Below are positions 56,701 to 64,000 of a stretch of DNA of 64,000 nt, one piece after another (the first letter of the stretch is position 1; each line of letters starts with the position of its first letter). The notes below the pieces were generated by a model. That model made no database searches. It was not told the DNA's origin and was given only the letters and a program-made list of their open reading frames with translations. The stretch is from Pseudoips prasinana (Eukaryota; Arthropoda; Insecta; Lepidoptera; Nolidae): the NCBI GenBank assembly GCA_951640165.1, contig OX621255.1, forward strand, positions 28,370,001 to 28,434,000. Reading direction: 5' to 3'. A program made the translations under genes and the position numbers.

Positions 56701-59700
56701 CTTAGGGCGTGATCTACAATCGATATCGAAGCAAATTCTTCAAATTCATGAATATTACTAAGAGGTCGGGTCAACATATAGGCTACATATTATCACCTAT
56801 GGAGGAGGAGCTGTGATAATTTATAAAATTTTACGCGGGTAAAACTGCAGGGCGCTATCGAATTGGGTTCAACCTGCAATGGTAGCTGTATGTATGAACA
56901 AATGAATATCATTAATATTATTAATTTGAATGAATAACTAAGTATACTTTCTTCTACTCGTGATCGGGGTTGACTGCTTCAAGCTAAATTAATATTTAGT
57001 AATTGGCGAGATCATGCATTGAAAGCCAAACACTATAGCACATGACGTACCTTGTACTACTGCTGGGTAGACGAACCCTGAAGGTATGAAGCCCTCCTGC
57101 CCATCACTTCGGACAATCCAATACCAATCTGGATCCTCTCGATTAAGTACTGAAAATAGAGAAGTCGAATTTAATTTCCGGCTGTTGCTTGTTGGTTGCC
57201 ACCAAGTCACACCATTTATACATAATAGTTACAAGATTTAAGATAATATTAAAAAAAGGTTTAATGTAGGGGGTCTTATCGCTTCCAGCTATCTCCTCCA
57301 GACACTATATTGTATGGAATTAGGAGTAGTGTAGGTATTGTGTAGGATATGCAAACATCTAAATAATACATTATATGCCCATCAACCTCAACCCTATATG
57401 TTCTAGCTTTAGTCACGACTTTTGATTTTAACTGGTTCTTTAAAAGGCCAATTTGAAGATTTAATTAAAAATAAGGGTTTTCACGGTTGGCAGTAGGTAG
57501 GTACATATATGACTACACTTTCTTTCGTTCTTAGTGTCGTCTCGAGCATGTTGGTTAAATTAATAAAAAAAGTGAGAAATGTAAAGAGTATATTGATTTA
57601 CGCTTGGCCTGTGATTGTAAAACTCCGAATCGGCATAATTTTTACGGCCATATTTCACAATGATCGTCGTATTTCAGCCATTTTACACTAATCTAAGTGG
57701 ATTGTACACCTAAAATTGCCTCATAATTCATTCCATACATTGCTGAACTGTATGAAAATCTGCGTCTGTTTCGGTTGTTTTTGAGTTTATTGCTTTGACC
57801 ACAGAACGTTCTTTTTATAAATGTATAAATTGAGTAGAATAAAGAAAAGCGCCACCTTTTGGTCATGGTTTGATATAAGTCCTGCCCTACCAGCGATTTT
57901 AGCCAGGTATTGGAAAATGAATTAGTGAATCATTAATTTGCCAAAATATAGATACAGGGTTGTTGGATACATTGAATGGCGTTAGCGTCTGCATTACGGA
58001 TGTAATGTTATCAGGCATTTAATGGCTACTATAAATCCGAATCACGGTGCGGTTTCAGAGCGGCTGACACACATAGTGATACGACGTTTTTAGTGGATGT
58101 GAGTCTCATTTTAAACATGTGTGCTTATTAACTAAGATCTTCCTTAACGTACCTGTAACAAATTCCCCTCTCTCCACATCAACATCATTCTCGTCTCGTG
58201 CAGTAAATGTATACAGCACCACATATCGCCCCGATGGGTCTTTGCTAAATGGACACGCTTCACCCTCGCTGCCCAGCTCTGAATGCCCGTCATTGGTCAC
58301 TCCATCTGATACTGATAACCTATGAAAAGAGCAAATATACGATTACTTACGCATATTACACTGAATAGATGTGCAATCTATCAACTCAATCTATTAACGC
58401 AATGTAGTGAAGCAATATCGACTAAAATATAAACATAACAATATCAATCCTGGGACATTATTCAAACACGGCCATCTGATCCCAAACTAAGAAGAGCTTG
58501 TACTATGAAAACCAGATAACTGATATAAGTACTACTTTTATTTTGTAAATACATACTTATATAGATAATTACAACGAGACTCAGGACAAACAGACAAATA
58601 TCTGTCCTGGGTGGGAATCGAACCCACGACCTGCGGCGTGAAAGGCAAGCATTTACCGACCACGCAAACTGGCCCGTCAATAGTCCGTTTTAATATTGAC
58701 AAATAAACAAAAGTGCTCACATAGGTGTGCGGAGTTTTCTAGTCTGTTTATAGTGCTATGTTCCTTAGATTATTAAGGGCTTCACACACAGCAGCTATAA
58801 TGTAAAGATGTACATTATAGCACGATGCATCTCATTACATCTTTCCATAGAAATGGTCAGGAGACCACACACGACAGCTATAATGTATATTTTTACATCT
58901 TCGAATCTTAAAATACAGAGCGATACGAAAATATACATTTATATTTCGATACATCTTAATACATTTCCGTATATCTCTCTTCGAAAAGGATGTTCAAAAA
59001 GTTTCTGTGATAGACAGAGAGTAACTCGACGGGTCCATAGTATTATGACATTAAAAATGAGAACACCCTTTATAACACTTTAGCAGCTGGAGAGTGTGTC
59101 AATCGGGACGTATGCCAATGAAATGAAGGAAAAGATACATTACATTACCTGTTGTGGGTGTGATACATTAAGATAATTTAAAGCTATACCTACATCCCGG
59201 GATGTAATGTACATTAATATACATTATAGCTGCTGTGTGTGAAGCCCTTAAGGATCAAAAAGCCGTATATGTGAGGCAGAGTTTGGGCATAGCAATTTAG
59301 AACAAACAGATAAACGAATACTTACTGGGATACATCTCTATGTGCTAAATCTGTAGGCGACCGTGACCGCGGCAATTTTTTCTTCAGATCATGATGTTCG
59401 CACGGCGCACAGTAAGAGTGCGGTATGAAGCCTTCTCTCCGTGACTCTGCTACTATGACATACACCCAGTCATTCTCTCTGTACAATACATTTACTATTT
59501 GGCCACGTTTCACCTGAAAAGTCAAGATTTCAGTCAGAATTTTCTCTACTTTTACTTTCCATTAATATCTAGGGACAATGTCACACAGATCATCCTAGCC
59601 CCAAACCAAGCAAAGTTTGTACTATGGGTACCAGGCGACGATATACATACTTATATAGATAGATAAATACATAGAAAACATCCATGACTCAGAAACAAAT

Positions 59701-61200
59701 ATTCGTGCTCATCACACAAATATTTGCACTTACCGGGATTCGAACCCAGGACCACCAGCTTCGTAGGCAGGAGCACTACCAACTAGGCTACAGTGACCGT
59801 CAAATTAATTTTGATTGGATTATTATTTTAATTTTTTTTGTGGGATGTCCTCCCTCCCTCATAGCCACCAATGTAACTCCTGTAAGCCAGTATTAATAAT
59901 GGCACTTTCCTCTAAAGCAAAGCGGGAGACAGAATGGTATAACGAGTCTAGAGCCTTATAAAACGAGATAATTGCAACTAGAGCGCAAGCAATAGCACCA
60001 AGGGTATAATAATATAATATGTTAAGGTTCCTATCAATTGAGCTGTGATACTTGATTCCAAAAGTAGGTATGGCAAAAACGCTTAAATGCACGGAAGTTG
60101 TTCCTCGTTGCTAAAACATTTGTATAATAAACTAAGTACTCCAGATATTGATTGTAAGTTATTATCCTAAGAAAATAAAATAAATAATTAACCTAATATG
60201 GTGTTCTCTATGCCTGAGATCACACTCCCAAAGTTTGTGGTGGGCGGTTTGTTCATGTCAATGTCCTCCTAACCGAATTCCGGCCACGGCGGCCAGTCTC
60301 AACAGAGATTAGCTACCTGCACGGGACATATTATAGTGCACAAGTGTGTGCGCAAACATAGGGGCACTTTCTATTCCATCACTCTCATGATCCGATGGGA
60401 CGGCTAGCGACACGACCGAAAAGAGGTCAGGTACAGGACCGACGGCTTGACGTGCTCTCCGAGGTATAATACCGTCAACTCCCAGACTTCGGGCTAATTC
60501 TGAGAAATTCTATCTTTTTACAGAATAGTCCCAAAATCACTTCTGGCCTGACCGGGGATTTGAACCCAGGACCTCGTTCTCTGCGGGTAAAAGGTACTTA
60601 TTTGAAACAAACAAGTTACTTTTCAAATTTCCGTGTTCAGTAACAAATTATGCCACACAATGATCTATGATTCGACTAGTTTTATTTAACAGTTATGAAC
60701 GCCCGGAAAGAATTGATGCAAGTGGCGACCCTTGGTTGATATAAGGTGCTGGTATAGAGTGCAATTGTGTTTGCGCTCACACGGCCAGGAGGAGATCAAA
60801 ATCTGTGGATGCAAGGCCAATTAGATTTACATACATTACGAAGCACGGTCTGCTACTGCTACAGTGGTACTTCTACTACTATAGGATGCTTCTCTTGCCA
60901 AAAAAATACCAATAACACTTTTAGGCCCAACACGGTTCTTGAACCCAGCACCTCAGTATCTGCAGTATAACATGCTGCCGCTAACTTTGAAGTTAGATAA
61001 AGTTACCTCTAATTCATCATCCACACAAGGCGCAAAGTCATGTAGCACCACCATCTTGGAGTCAGGACTGAGCCCATGTTCTTTTTCTATACCAACTCGT
61101 ACTAATGTCTCTATACTTGCAGATCCTGTGATCCTTCCCATGCCAGGGCTCAGGCCTGAGCCGGGCCGGGAGAGATCTTTGTCTGAGTCACCACTGCTAG
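47582..61200 (-). CDS. Dlish: Three-SH3 adaptor, Dlish/Vamana-like (six exons; 5' end outside window)
   Basis: Exons on the minus strand are 61200-61007, 59513-59326, 58319-58153, 57149-57051, 49766-49612 and 47746-47582. Every border is GT/AG and the phases agree through all five junctions, giving 321 residues plus stop after two leading split-codon bases. SH3-1 spans exons 1-2 ([44 protein letters not shown]). SH3-2 spans exons 3-4 ([40 protein letters not shown]). SH3-3 spans exons 5-6 ([36 protein letters not shown]). A poly-Asn linker separates SH3-2 and -3. Three SH3 domains, the [20 protein letters not shown] segment and the C-terminal SH3 fit Dlish (Vamana), a cortical adaptor linking Fat signalling to Dachs in Drosophila. 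The assignment is from domain order and recall, not a search. The first ~40-50 residues are missing. Intron 4 contains a young Gypsy element. Confidence 0.85.
48045..48592 (-). pseudogene. Jockey/CR1-group LINE reverse-transcriptase fragment
   Basis: Frames in series: [79 protein letters not shown] and [20 protein letters not shown]. The catalytic box is degraded to FGDD-like and out of frame. It lies in the last intron of the SH3 gene, antisense to nothing coding. Truncated at both ends. Confidence 0.65.
49149..49480 (+). repeat. Common lepidopteran repeat with small hairpin
   Basis: After a T run comes CACCTGGTGGTAAGTGATCA, then CCCATGGACACTCGCAACAC and GGTGCGTTGCCGGCCTTTAA, phrases shared by a very abundant lepidopteran element. 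A perfect 15-bp inverted repeat (ACAAGTGTTGCTAAC and its complement) lies at about 49284-49317. Confidence 0.6.
49612..49766 (-). CDS. Dlish: SH3 gene exon with poly-Asn linker and start of SH3-3
   Basis: [37 protein letters not shown] and [11 protein letters not shown]. Acceptor ATTTCCAACAG, donor GTGAGC at 49611; it ends on a codon boundary. Confidence 0.85.
49976..50048. repeat. Inverted repeat, ~34-bp arms
   Basis: TAAATACTATATACGCCATC and TAGCCTGTAC pair with GTACAGGCTTAGCTAGATGG and CGTATTTAGTATTA, with a few differences and a 4-base loop. Confidence 0.75.
50260..50983 (+). pseudogene. LINE ORF2 C-terminal part and 3' UTR start
   Basis: The 202-codon frame 50338-50946 holds [60 protein letters not shown] and [20 protein letters not shown], typical of the C-terminal domain after the RT of Jockey/CR1-group LINEs. 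It ends with TGA at 50946. The element's 3' UTR resumes at 55544 after the Gypsy insertion. It is 5' truncated; the region 50253-50337 has a stop in frame. Confidence 0.75.
50984..51409 (-). repeat. Young Gypsy 3' LTR
   Basis: 426 bp; the partner is at 55118-55543. Confidence 0.92.
51420..54221 (-). CDS. pol: Gypsy RT-RNase H-integrase polyprotein (protease absent)
   Basis: 933 codons ending [45 protein letters not shown] and the catalytic FVDD at 209-212. RNase H: D363 (YTDAS), E404 ([10 protein letters not shown]), D429 (YTDHKPL) and D475 (ADALSRI). Integrase: zinc domain H554, H558, C588, C591 and triad D619, D678, E714 (DD35E). A usual CsRn1-type pol starts with an aspartic protease (DTG) of ~100 residues before RT. 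Here the frame begins ~20 codons before [17 protein letters not shown] with no DTG anywhere, and gag stops 50 bases into it. The odd [12 protein letters not shown] block replaces the more usual AYHQIP. All other catalytic residues are present. Confidence 0.88.
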   Translation of the reverse strand: MWVTVFRVRSTEEAVYVISLKHVYHDILKEFPDVVRPMSLKHPSKHSVTHRIQTTGQPIYSRPRPLPPDKYKAAKLEFEKMMEMGICQPSSSPWASPLHVVKKKDGSLRVCGDYRRLNAVTVPDRYPIPRIQDFTYQLHGKKIFTKLDLKMAYYWIPIEKEDAAKTAIITPFGLFQFNAMTVGLRNSGQTFQRFMHEVLRGLDDNVFCFVDDLLVHSKDESEHKQHLWQVLDRLNKYGVTLNVDKCEFGKDRIQFLGYEVSQDGIKPTEERIQAIINFPKPTSVQELRRFLGMINFYRSCLPHQAEQQQLLNGYLHNSKKNDKTPIAWTPESEKAFEKCRQSILEATILSHPVTNAPMCLYTDASDTCVGAALHQKVDNEWKPLAFYSKAMSETQRRYSVYDRELLAMYTAVKSFRRLIEGNEITIYTDHKPLTYALTRSPNSSDTPRRERQLHYLSQFCTSIQYIQGNKNEVADALSRIAEVELLNAVVDYKKLAEDQEKDPELRECKIKSHLKLTRVNLPGVQRPVWCETSTTNIRPYLPPAYRVAAFKAQHELSHPGIRTTRNIMTTKFFWPSINKDVSTWTRACIGCQRAKVHRHVTSPLGAFQEASRFEHLHVDIVGPLPPSDDYRYLVTMIDRCTKWPEAIPTRDVTAETVAKAVYDGWITRFGCPLRLTTDQGRQFESSLFRALMKKLGVTRIRTTAFHPQDNGQIERWHRSLKAALMARATGNKWSSELSTVLLGLRTVLCEDSSVSPALMTYGSTLRIPSDFFVPAKPNIEDSEFVRQLTETMSSLSPEKRTRASKTNTFVYKELDSCTHVFVRNDTVRRPLTPPYDGPYLVLHRSADGKNYKIQLPMRTAVISIDRLKPAHLCYNEGSSEETAKPFPSPCMESTTVQNVLPASNNTASTSSPSPCGAYITRSGRTVKQNVRFA
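54170..55102 (-). CDS. gag: Gypsy gag protein
   Basis: 310 codons from the first ATG after the primer site. A central retrotransposon capsid-like region ([66 protein letters not shown]) is followed by a Ser/Arg-rich stretch and a [18 protein letters not shown] cluster, the CHCC-type motif of CsRn1 gag. It ends shortly after the cluster, overlapping pol by ~50 bases in a different frame. In intact relatives protease follows this cluster. Confidence 0.85.
   Translation of the reverse strand: MIRIQSPDNMDKTEEFSDAQGVSTGNCNVATISLPARLPPFWRQNPRLWFAQFEAAISASKIGEDQKFNLVIPLLGCSDLEQIGDIILKPPETKKYTTLKNRLLMTYQETDQRRLQKLLSGLELGDMKPSQLLRKMRDLSGEFMTDQALKVMWLNHLPNQVRAVLSVNTESALDGLAAMADVMMEHFDPATVAAVTTTASPSSHIPSSSCSQDQKTLESLQFHYLSKQIEKLSLEIAEIRSNQRSSPHRHSSRHSYRSNRSRSHSRTRSRESRKPSDPDWLCFYHWRYGDKARKCGSPCSEYGAPKKQST
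55118..55543 (-). repeat. Young Gypsy 5' LTR
   Basis: 426 bp, about 99.5% identical to 50984-51409. AATCT duplication on its right. Confidence 0.92.
55544..55705 (+). mobile_element. LINE 3' UTR remnant, right of the Gypsy insertion
   Basis: Continues the LINE of 50260-50983 after the duplicated AATCT. It ends near AATAAATGATTTATGACTATG, a simple tail typical of these LINEs. Confidence 0.6.
55980..56175 (+). repeat. 5S-headed SINE in SH3-gene intron 4
   Basis: TAGATGGGTGACCGTTAAAG (5S box C-like), then GAGGGCACATCAAGCTTTCG, CATGTCAGAGGCCTACTGGG and TACGATAAAGAAG match the other copies. Confidence 0.7.
56260..56540 (+). pseudogene. R1-clade-like LINE ORF2 linker fragment
   Basis: A plus frame with [40 protein letters not shown] and [13 protein letters not shown]. 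This is the linker between endonuclease and RT in R1-like elements. A stop follows. Confidence 0.5.
56780..56865 (+). mobile_element. Helitron 3' fragment
   Basis: TTATAAAATTTTACGCGGGT then AAAACTGCAGGGC follows the 3' end of the Helitron at 9691-9859, but CTAG is missing. Confidence 0.4.
57051..57149 (-). CDS. Dlish: SH3 gene exon with end of SH3-2
   Basis: 99 bases encode [20 protein letters not shown] and [12 protein letters not shown]. Acceptor CTATTTTCAG, donor GTACGT at 57050. The next intron is 7.3 kb and filled with transposons. Confidence 0.88.
57211..58105. other. SH3-gene intron 3 and nearby sequence
   Basis: AT-rich intron with no repeat that I can name. Confidence 0.4.
58153..58319 (-). 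CDS. Dlish: SH3 gene exon with start of SH3-2
   Basis: An acidic linker, then [20 protein letters not shown] and RGEFVT. Acceptor CTTTTCATAG, donor GTACGT at 58152; one base is left over. Confidence 0.88.
58446..58676 (-). repeat. SINE family B, full copy
   Basis: On the minus strand the head (CGTGGTCGGTAAATGCTTGC and GGGTTCGATTCCCACCCAGG) and tail (TTAGTTTGGGATCAGATGGC) are complete. Lies in SH3-gene intron 2, close to exon 3's acceptor. Confidence 0.8.
58777..59247. mobile_element. TTAA-flanked MITE (piggyBac-like)
   Basis: Perfect ~29-bp terminal repeats start GGGCTTCACACACAGCAGCT and are repeated in inverse at 59247. TTAA flanks both sides (58773-58776, 59248-59251), the piggyBac target rule. 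471 bp without coding capacity. Sits in SH3-gene intron 2. Confidence 0.85.
59326..59513 (-). CDS. Dlish: SH3 gene exon with end of SH3-1
   Basis: [33 protein letters not shown], then a basic linker [19 protein letters not shown]. Acceptor GACTTTTCAG, donor GTAAGT at 59325; two bases are left over. Confidence 0.88.
59567..59802 (-). repeat. SINE family A, reverse copy in SH3-gene intron 1
   Basis: The reverse complement carries GTAGCCTAGTTGGTAGTGCT, GGGTTCGAATCCCGGTAAG and the usual tail. ATTAAT occurs on both sides (59561-59566 and about 59804-59809) and may be the target duplication. Confidence 0.85.
60255..60600 (-). repeat. SINE family D, most complete copy
   Basis: On the minus strand a tRNA-like B box (GGTCCTGGGTTCAAATCCCC) is followed by the body seen at 1-250. 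It is the only copy with head and body together. Confidence 0.75.
60895..60985 (-). repeat. tRNA-headed SINE fragment next to an exon
   Basis: The minus strand has a box-B-like GGGTTCAAGAACCGTGTTGG. It begins ~20 bases beyond the donor of the exon at 61007. Confidence 0.4.
61007..61200 (-). CDS. Dlish: SH3 gene exon with start of SH3-1
   Basis: Encodes [35 protein letters not shown] and the first strand of SH3-1 ([15 protein letters not shown]). Acceptor CCATTTCCAG at 61202-61201; donor GTAACT at 61006. Confidence 0.85.
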
Positions 61201-61454
61201 CTGGAAATGGATGAAATGAAAATGCATATTAGCCATTATACAGTGCACACTTATAGTTAGTATAAAGTGTCTTCCTCTTAACAAATATGACTAAGCACAG
61301 TTGGTGGACTGATTCTTAGAATTAATTATGTTTATGTAGAAGTTTAGGTTAATATAAAATTACTTATTAGTCTCTAGACTAGATTGTAATACATATAAAG
61401 TACTATACTTGGTACTTTATTAAATAATAATAAAAAAAAAACTTATAGTCAGTT

Positions 61455-61570
61455 GGTCTCACCAGTACAAGTGATCGGGGAACTTAAGCACCTAGGCATG
61501 CAGTCACTCCAGAGATGGGTGACCACCAAATTGGTTTAAATCCGGAGGCATGTTAAGTGGTCGTTCTCAA
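61455..61570 (+). repeat. 5S-headed SINE, head portion
   Basis: AAGTGATCGGGGAACTTAAG, CACCTAGGCATGCAGTCACT and GAGATGGGTGACCACC keep the order of the 5S rRNA control region. The body is cut short after GCATGTTAAGTGGTCG. Confidence 0.7.
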
Positions 61571-61749
61571 TGACCACTAAATATGAGAAAATAATATTTT
61601 TCTAATTCTACATATAAAATACTTATAGGAAAGTGTAAACCTGTTCTCAATATTTTGAAATATTGATCATACAAAATGCACATTCTTTGGAAGTGCTGAC
61701 AATACTTTTATATTCTATAATGCATCTATATGCCAAGTGAGATAGCTAA

Positions 61750-61921
61750 GCACTGATGTGTGGGATTTCATGATTACTTTATTCAACCTTTCACTGTTGC
61801 AAATGAATATGGCCCAAATAAAAATAAGTGATATTGTATTCACTTATTTTTATTTGGGCCATATTCATTTGCAACAGTGAAAGGTTGAATAAAGTAATCA
61901 TGAAATCCCACACATCAGTGC
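61750..61921. repeat. Perfect palindrome, 82-bp arms
   Basis: Arms 61750-61831 and 61840-61921 are exact reverse complements (left begins GCACTGATGTGTGGGATTTC) around the 8-base spacer TATTGTAT. No target duplication or coding sequence. Confidence 0.95.
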
Positions 61922-62184
61922 ATGCAAATTCAATTTTAAATGCACTTTCACTCACTGGCATCTGTCTACATTTGGAGTTAGTAATTGTAATACTAAAATA
62001 TGATAGAGTTGGAGGTATAGAGTGACCTCTCATACATCATTATGTAGAAACATACAGTAAAGTTTATTAAATGTATGTTTTTCCAGGAGGACTGCTATTT
62101 CATGTCTCATTTTATGATTGAATTAATTAAATAGCATTTTCAAAATATTTTTAAAATAAAGACATTTTTATTTTTATACAGAAC

Positions 62185-62392
62185 ATCCTAGCTAAACTAA
62201 TCAAAGCTTGTAGTATGGATACCAGGCGAAGATATACATACCTATATAGATAAATACTAAAATACATAGAAAACATCCATGACTCAGGAACAAATATTTG
62301 TGCTCATTACACAAATATTTGCACTTACCGGGATTCAAACCCAGGAAGGCTTTGGTAGGCAGAAGCACAACCAACTAGGCTACGGTGACCAC
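62185..62392 (-). repeat. SINE family A, diverged reverse copy
   Basis: The reverse complement carries TAGCCTAGTTGGTTGTGCTT and a damaged B box; the tail matches the family. Confidence 0.75.
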
Positions 62393-62684
62393 ACATATGA
62401 TCAAATATAGAATTACATACTATTTAAATCCTTGTACAGCTAATGGAGCAAATCTATGTGTGATGAGCATGATTATTAGTTGTGTCTAATTGTATTTTAT
62501 CTATAATATGCATGTAATTTAGAAATATATAAGTATGTTTACCAGTTGCCTTTTTACCATAGTACAGACTCTGCCTAGTTTGGGATAAGATGGTAATGTG
62601 TTATTTGTCCCAAGATATTTAAAAAATAAATGCACATAGTCTGTATTAACTTTATCAGCTAGCAATAAATAAGAGAATCAGATC

Positions 62685-62750
62685 TTTGGGGGAGGCCTTT
62701 GTCCAGCAGTGGATGTCTTTCGGCTGATATGATGATGAATAAATAAGAAG
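62685..62750 (+). repeat. Lepidopteran LINE/SINE 3' motif
   Basis: GGGGGAGGCCTTTGTCCAGC, AGTGGATGTCTTTCGGCTGA, then TGATGATGAA, the standard tail. Confidence 0.6.
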
Positions 62751-63344
62751 TTCTAAATGCATGATCTAGAGAGACATTTCTATACTGCCATGCTAGGACT
62801 AGAGGTCTGCTCAGTATTTTAACTGATTGTAATATTTATAATCTTCTATCTTTATAAATTATGGTAAATGACGGCAAAATTACTATTTCCAGAACAAACA
62901 GTGTTCGGCCATTCCTATAATACATTGCTATTCAGTAGCTTCTTAATTAGTTCTATTAGTGTGTCATGTGCTGTCTTTAGGTATATATTAATAACTAATT
63001 AATCCAAGAATGATAAAATTCAAGACCAATTATTTGCCTTGTGTCTCGGTATGTATGTATCTAATTCAATGAAAAGACAATAAACTTTTGTATTAAATGC
63101 AAAAGCACCATATGAAGCATACATAACATATTTTTAATAATAAAATACATACTTTTTCATTACACAAATATAATTACTAAAATAATTAAAGTATTTTTTT
63201 TTAAATATTAATTTAATACTCCATTTTTTATTAAGATTGGTAACTACATCACTCACTGGTAGTTTCAGTAGTTTTGTAATTTAGGGTTAACAATGTTACA
63301 CACAAGTGTTGCTCTTTACTGATGTGTGTAACAAGAAGCCTGTC
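62751..63344. other. AT-rich DNA upstream of the SH3-gene exons
   Basis: No exon for the missing N-terminus of the SH3 gene is seen here or to the right edge. Confidence 0.5.
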
Positions 63345-63349
63345 ATTTG

Positions 63350-63594
63350 ACGGTCACCATAGCCTAGTTGGTAGTGCTTCTGCCTACGAAGCTGGTGGTC
63401 CTGGGTTCGAATCCCGGTAAGTCCAAATATTTGTGTGATGAGCACGAATATTTGTTTCCGAGTCATGGATGTTTTCTATGTATATATGTATTTATCTATC
63501 TATATAAGTATGTATATCGTCGCCTGGTACCCATAGTACAAGCTTTGCTTAGTTTGGGGCTAGGATGATCTGTGTGACATTGTCCCCAGATATT
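63350..63594 (+). repeat. SINE family A with clear target duplication
   Basis: Complete head, body and tail. ATTTG flanks both sides (63345-63349 and 63595-63599). Confidence 0.88.
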
Positions 63595-63799
63595 ATTTGG
63601 TTGAGGCATTTGGATGGGAGCTTTTTTGATACTACCACAAACTAAACAAACTAATAATCATGGAGCATAATCATGAATCTATCTGTGGCTCTGCAATGGA
63701 TATAATTATTTTAATAGCTTTTTTTTATCTGAAAGCTAGTTTAATTAGGATAATTCTTAGCTATGTACTATTAAAGTAAAATTTCAGATTTAATTTTTA

Positions 63800-63893
63800 A
63801 AATTTAATGTCAACATTACAAATTATAACAATATTACATGCGCACTGATGTAATATTGTTATTTTGTTATAATTTGTAATGTTGACATTAAAA
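63800..63893. repeat. Inverted repeat, ~40-bp arms
   Basis: AATGTCAACATTACAAATTA and CAATATTACAT pair with ATGTAATATTG and TAATTTGTAATGTTGACATT; the right arm has a 5-base insertion (GTTATTTTGTTAT). Confidence 0.8.
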
Positions 63894-64000
63894 TTTAATA
63901 TTGATATACCTACTAACATAGTTATAAGTTTGATTTACTAACAATATATGGAATATTTATTAATCTGAAATAAATGAATAATAATAATTAAAATCAATTT

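Noticed and set aside
61201..64000. Missing 5' exons of the SH3 gene
   Set aside because: No minus-strand frame with a good donor and a basic N-terminus was found; the exons are probably beyond the window.

Overview
This looks like an ordinary but very repeat-rich stretch of a lepidopteran (moth or butterfly) nuclear genome. The evidence is AT-rich DNA with canonical GT/AG introns, several tRNA-derived SINE families, short Helitrons ending in CTAG, the common lepidopteran non-LTR tail built around a 'CCTTTGTCCAGCAGTGGACG'-type motif, and two insect genes in many exons. No bacterial features, rRNA gene, functional tRNA gene or CRISPR array is present.

Host genes. (1) 1881-2136 (+) is the last exon of an unidentified ER tail-anchored protein that ends in a dilysine signal (KKRE). 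(2) 12694-19664 (+) is a complete five-exon gene for mitochondrial ribosomal protein uS15m (mRpS15; bonsai in Drosophila), 273 codons. (3) 61200-47582 (-) is six consecutive exons of a three-SH3 adaptor most like Dlish/Vamana, the Fat-Dachs pathway adaptor. Its 5' end lies beyond the right edge. The last coding exon and adjoining 3' UTR sit inside a perfect 170-bp, five-copy tandem array, so four extra copies of the last ~40 codons follow the stop.

Transposon nests. Between uS15m and the SH3 gene the DNA is mostly transposons inside transposons. A PIF/Harbinger element with TTA target duplication and matching terminal repeats can be traced from 22090 to 39813. It holds a ~2-kb hairpin element, a MADF/SANT-like ORF, a split HARBI1-like transposase, a very young env-bearing errantivirus-type LTR element (27480-33539, LTRs identical by eye) and a non-LTR retrotransposon (34283-38835). 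Next is a non-LTR element that lost most of its RT (39883-45300), split by an older Gypsy element (41021-44704). In the large intron of the SH3 gene another young Gypsy element (50984-55543) sits in the 3' UTR of a LINE.

Each of the three LTR elements lacks a different module: RT/RNase H is missing from the errantivirus, most of gag from the older Gypsy, and protease from the younger Gypsy. The long ORFs of the two young elements stay open around the loss, so they look like non-autonomous derivatives rather than simply decayed copies. Five SINE families recur, one of them (about five copies) with a 5S-rRNA-like head. Many short, nearly perfect inverted duplications are scattered through the window, the best having 82-bp perfect arms at 61750-61921.
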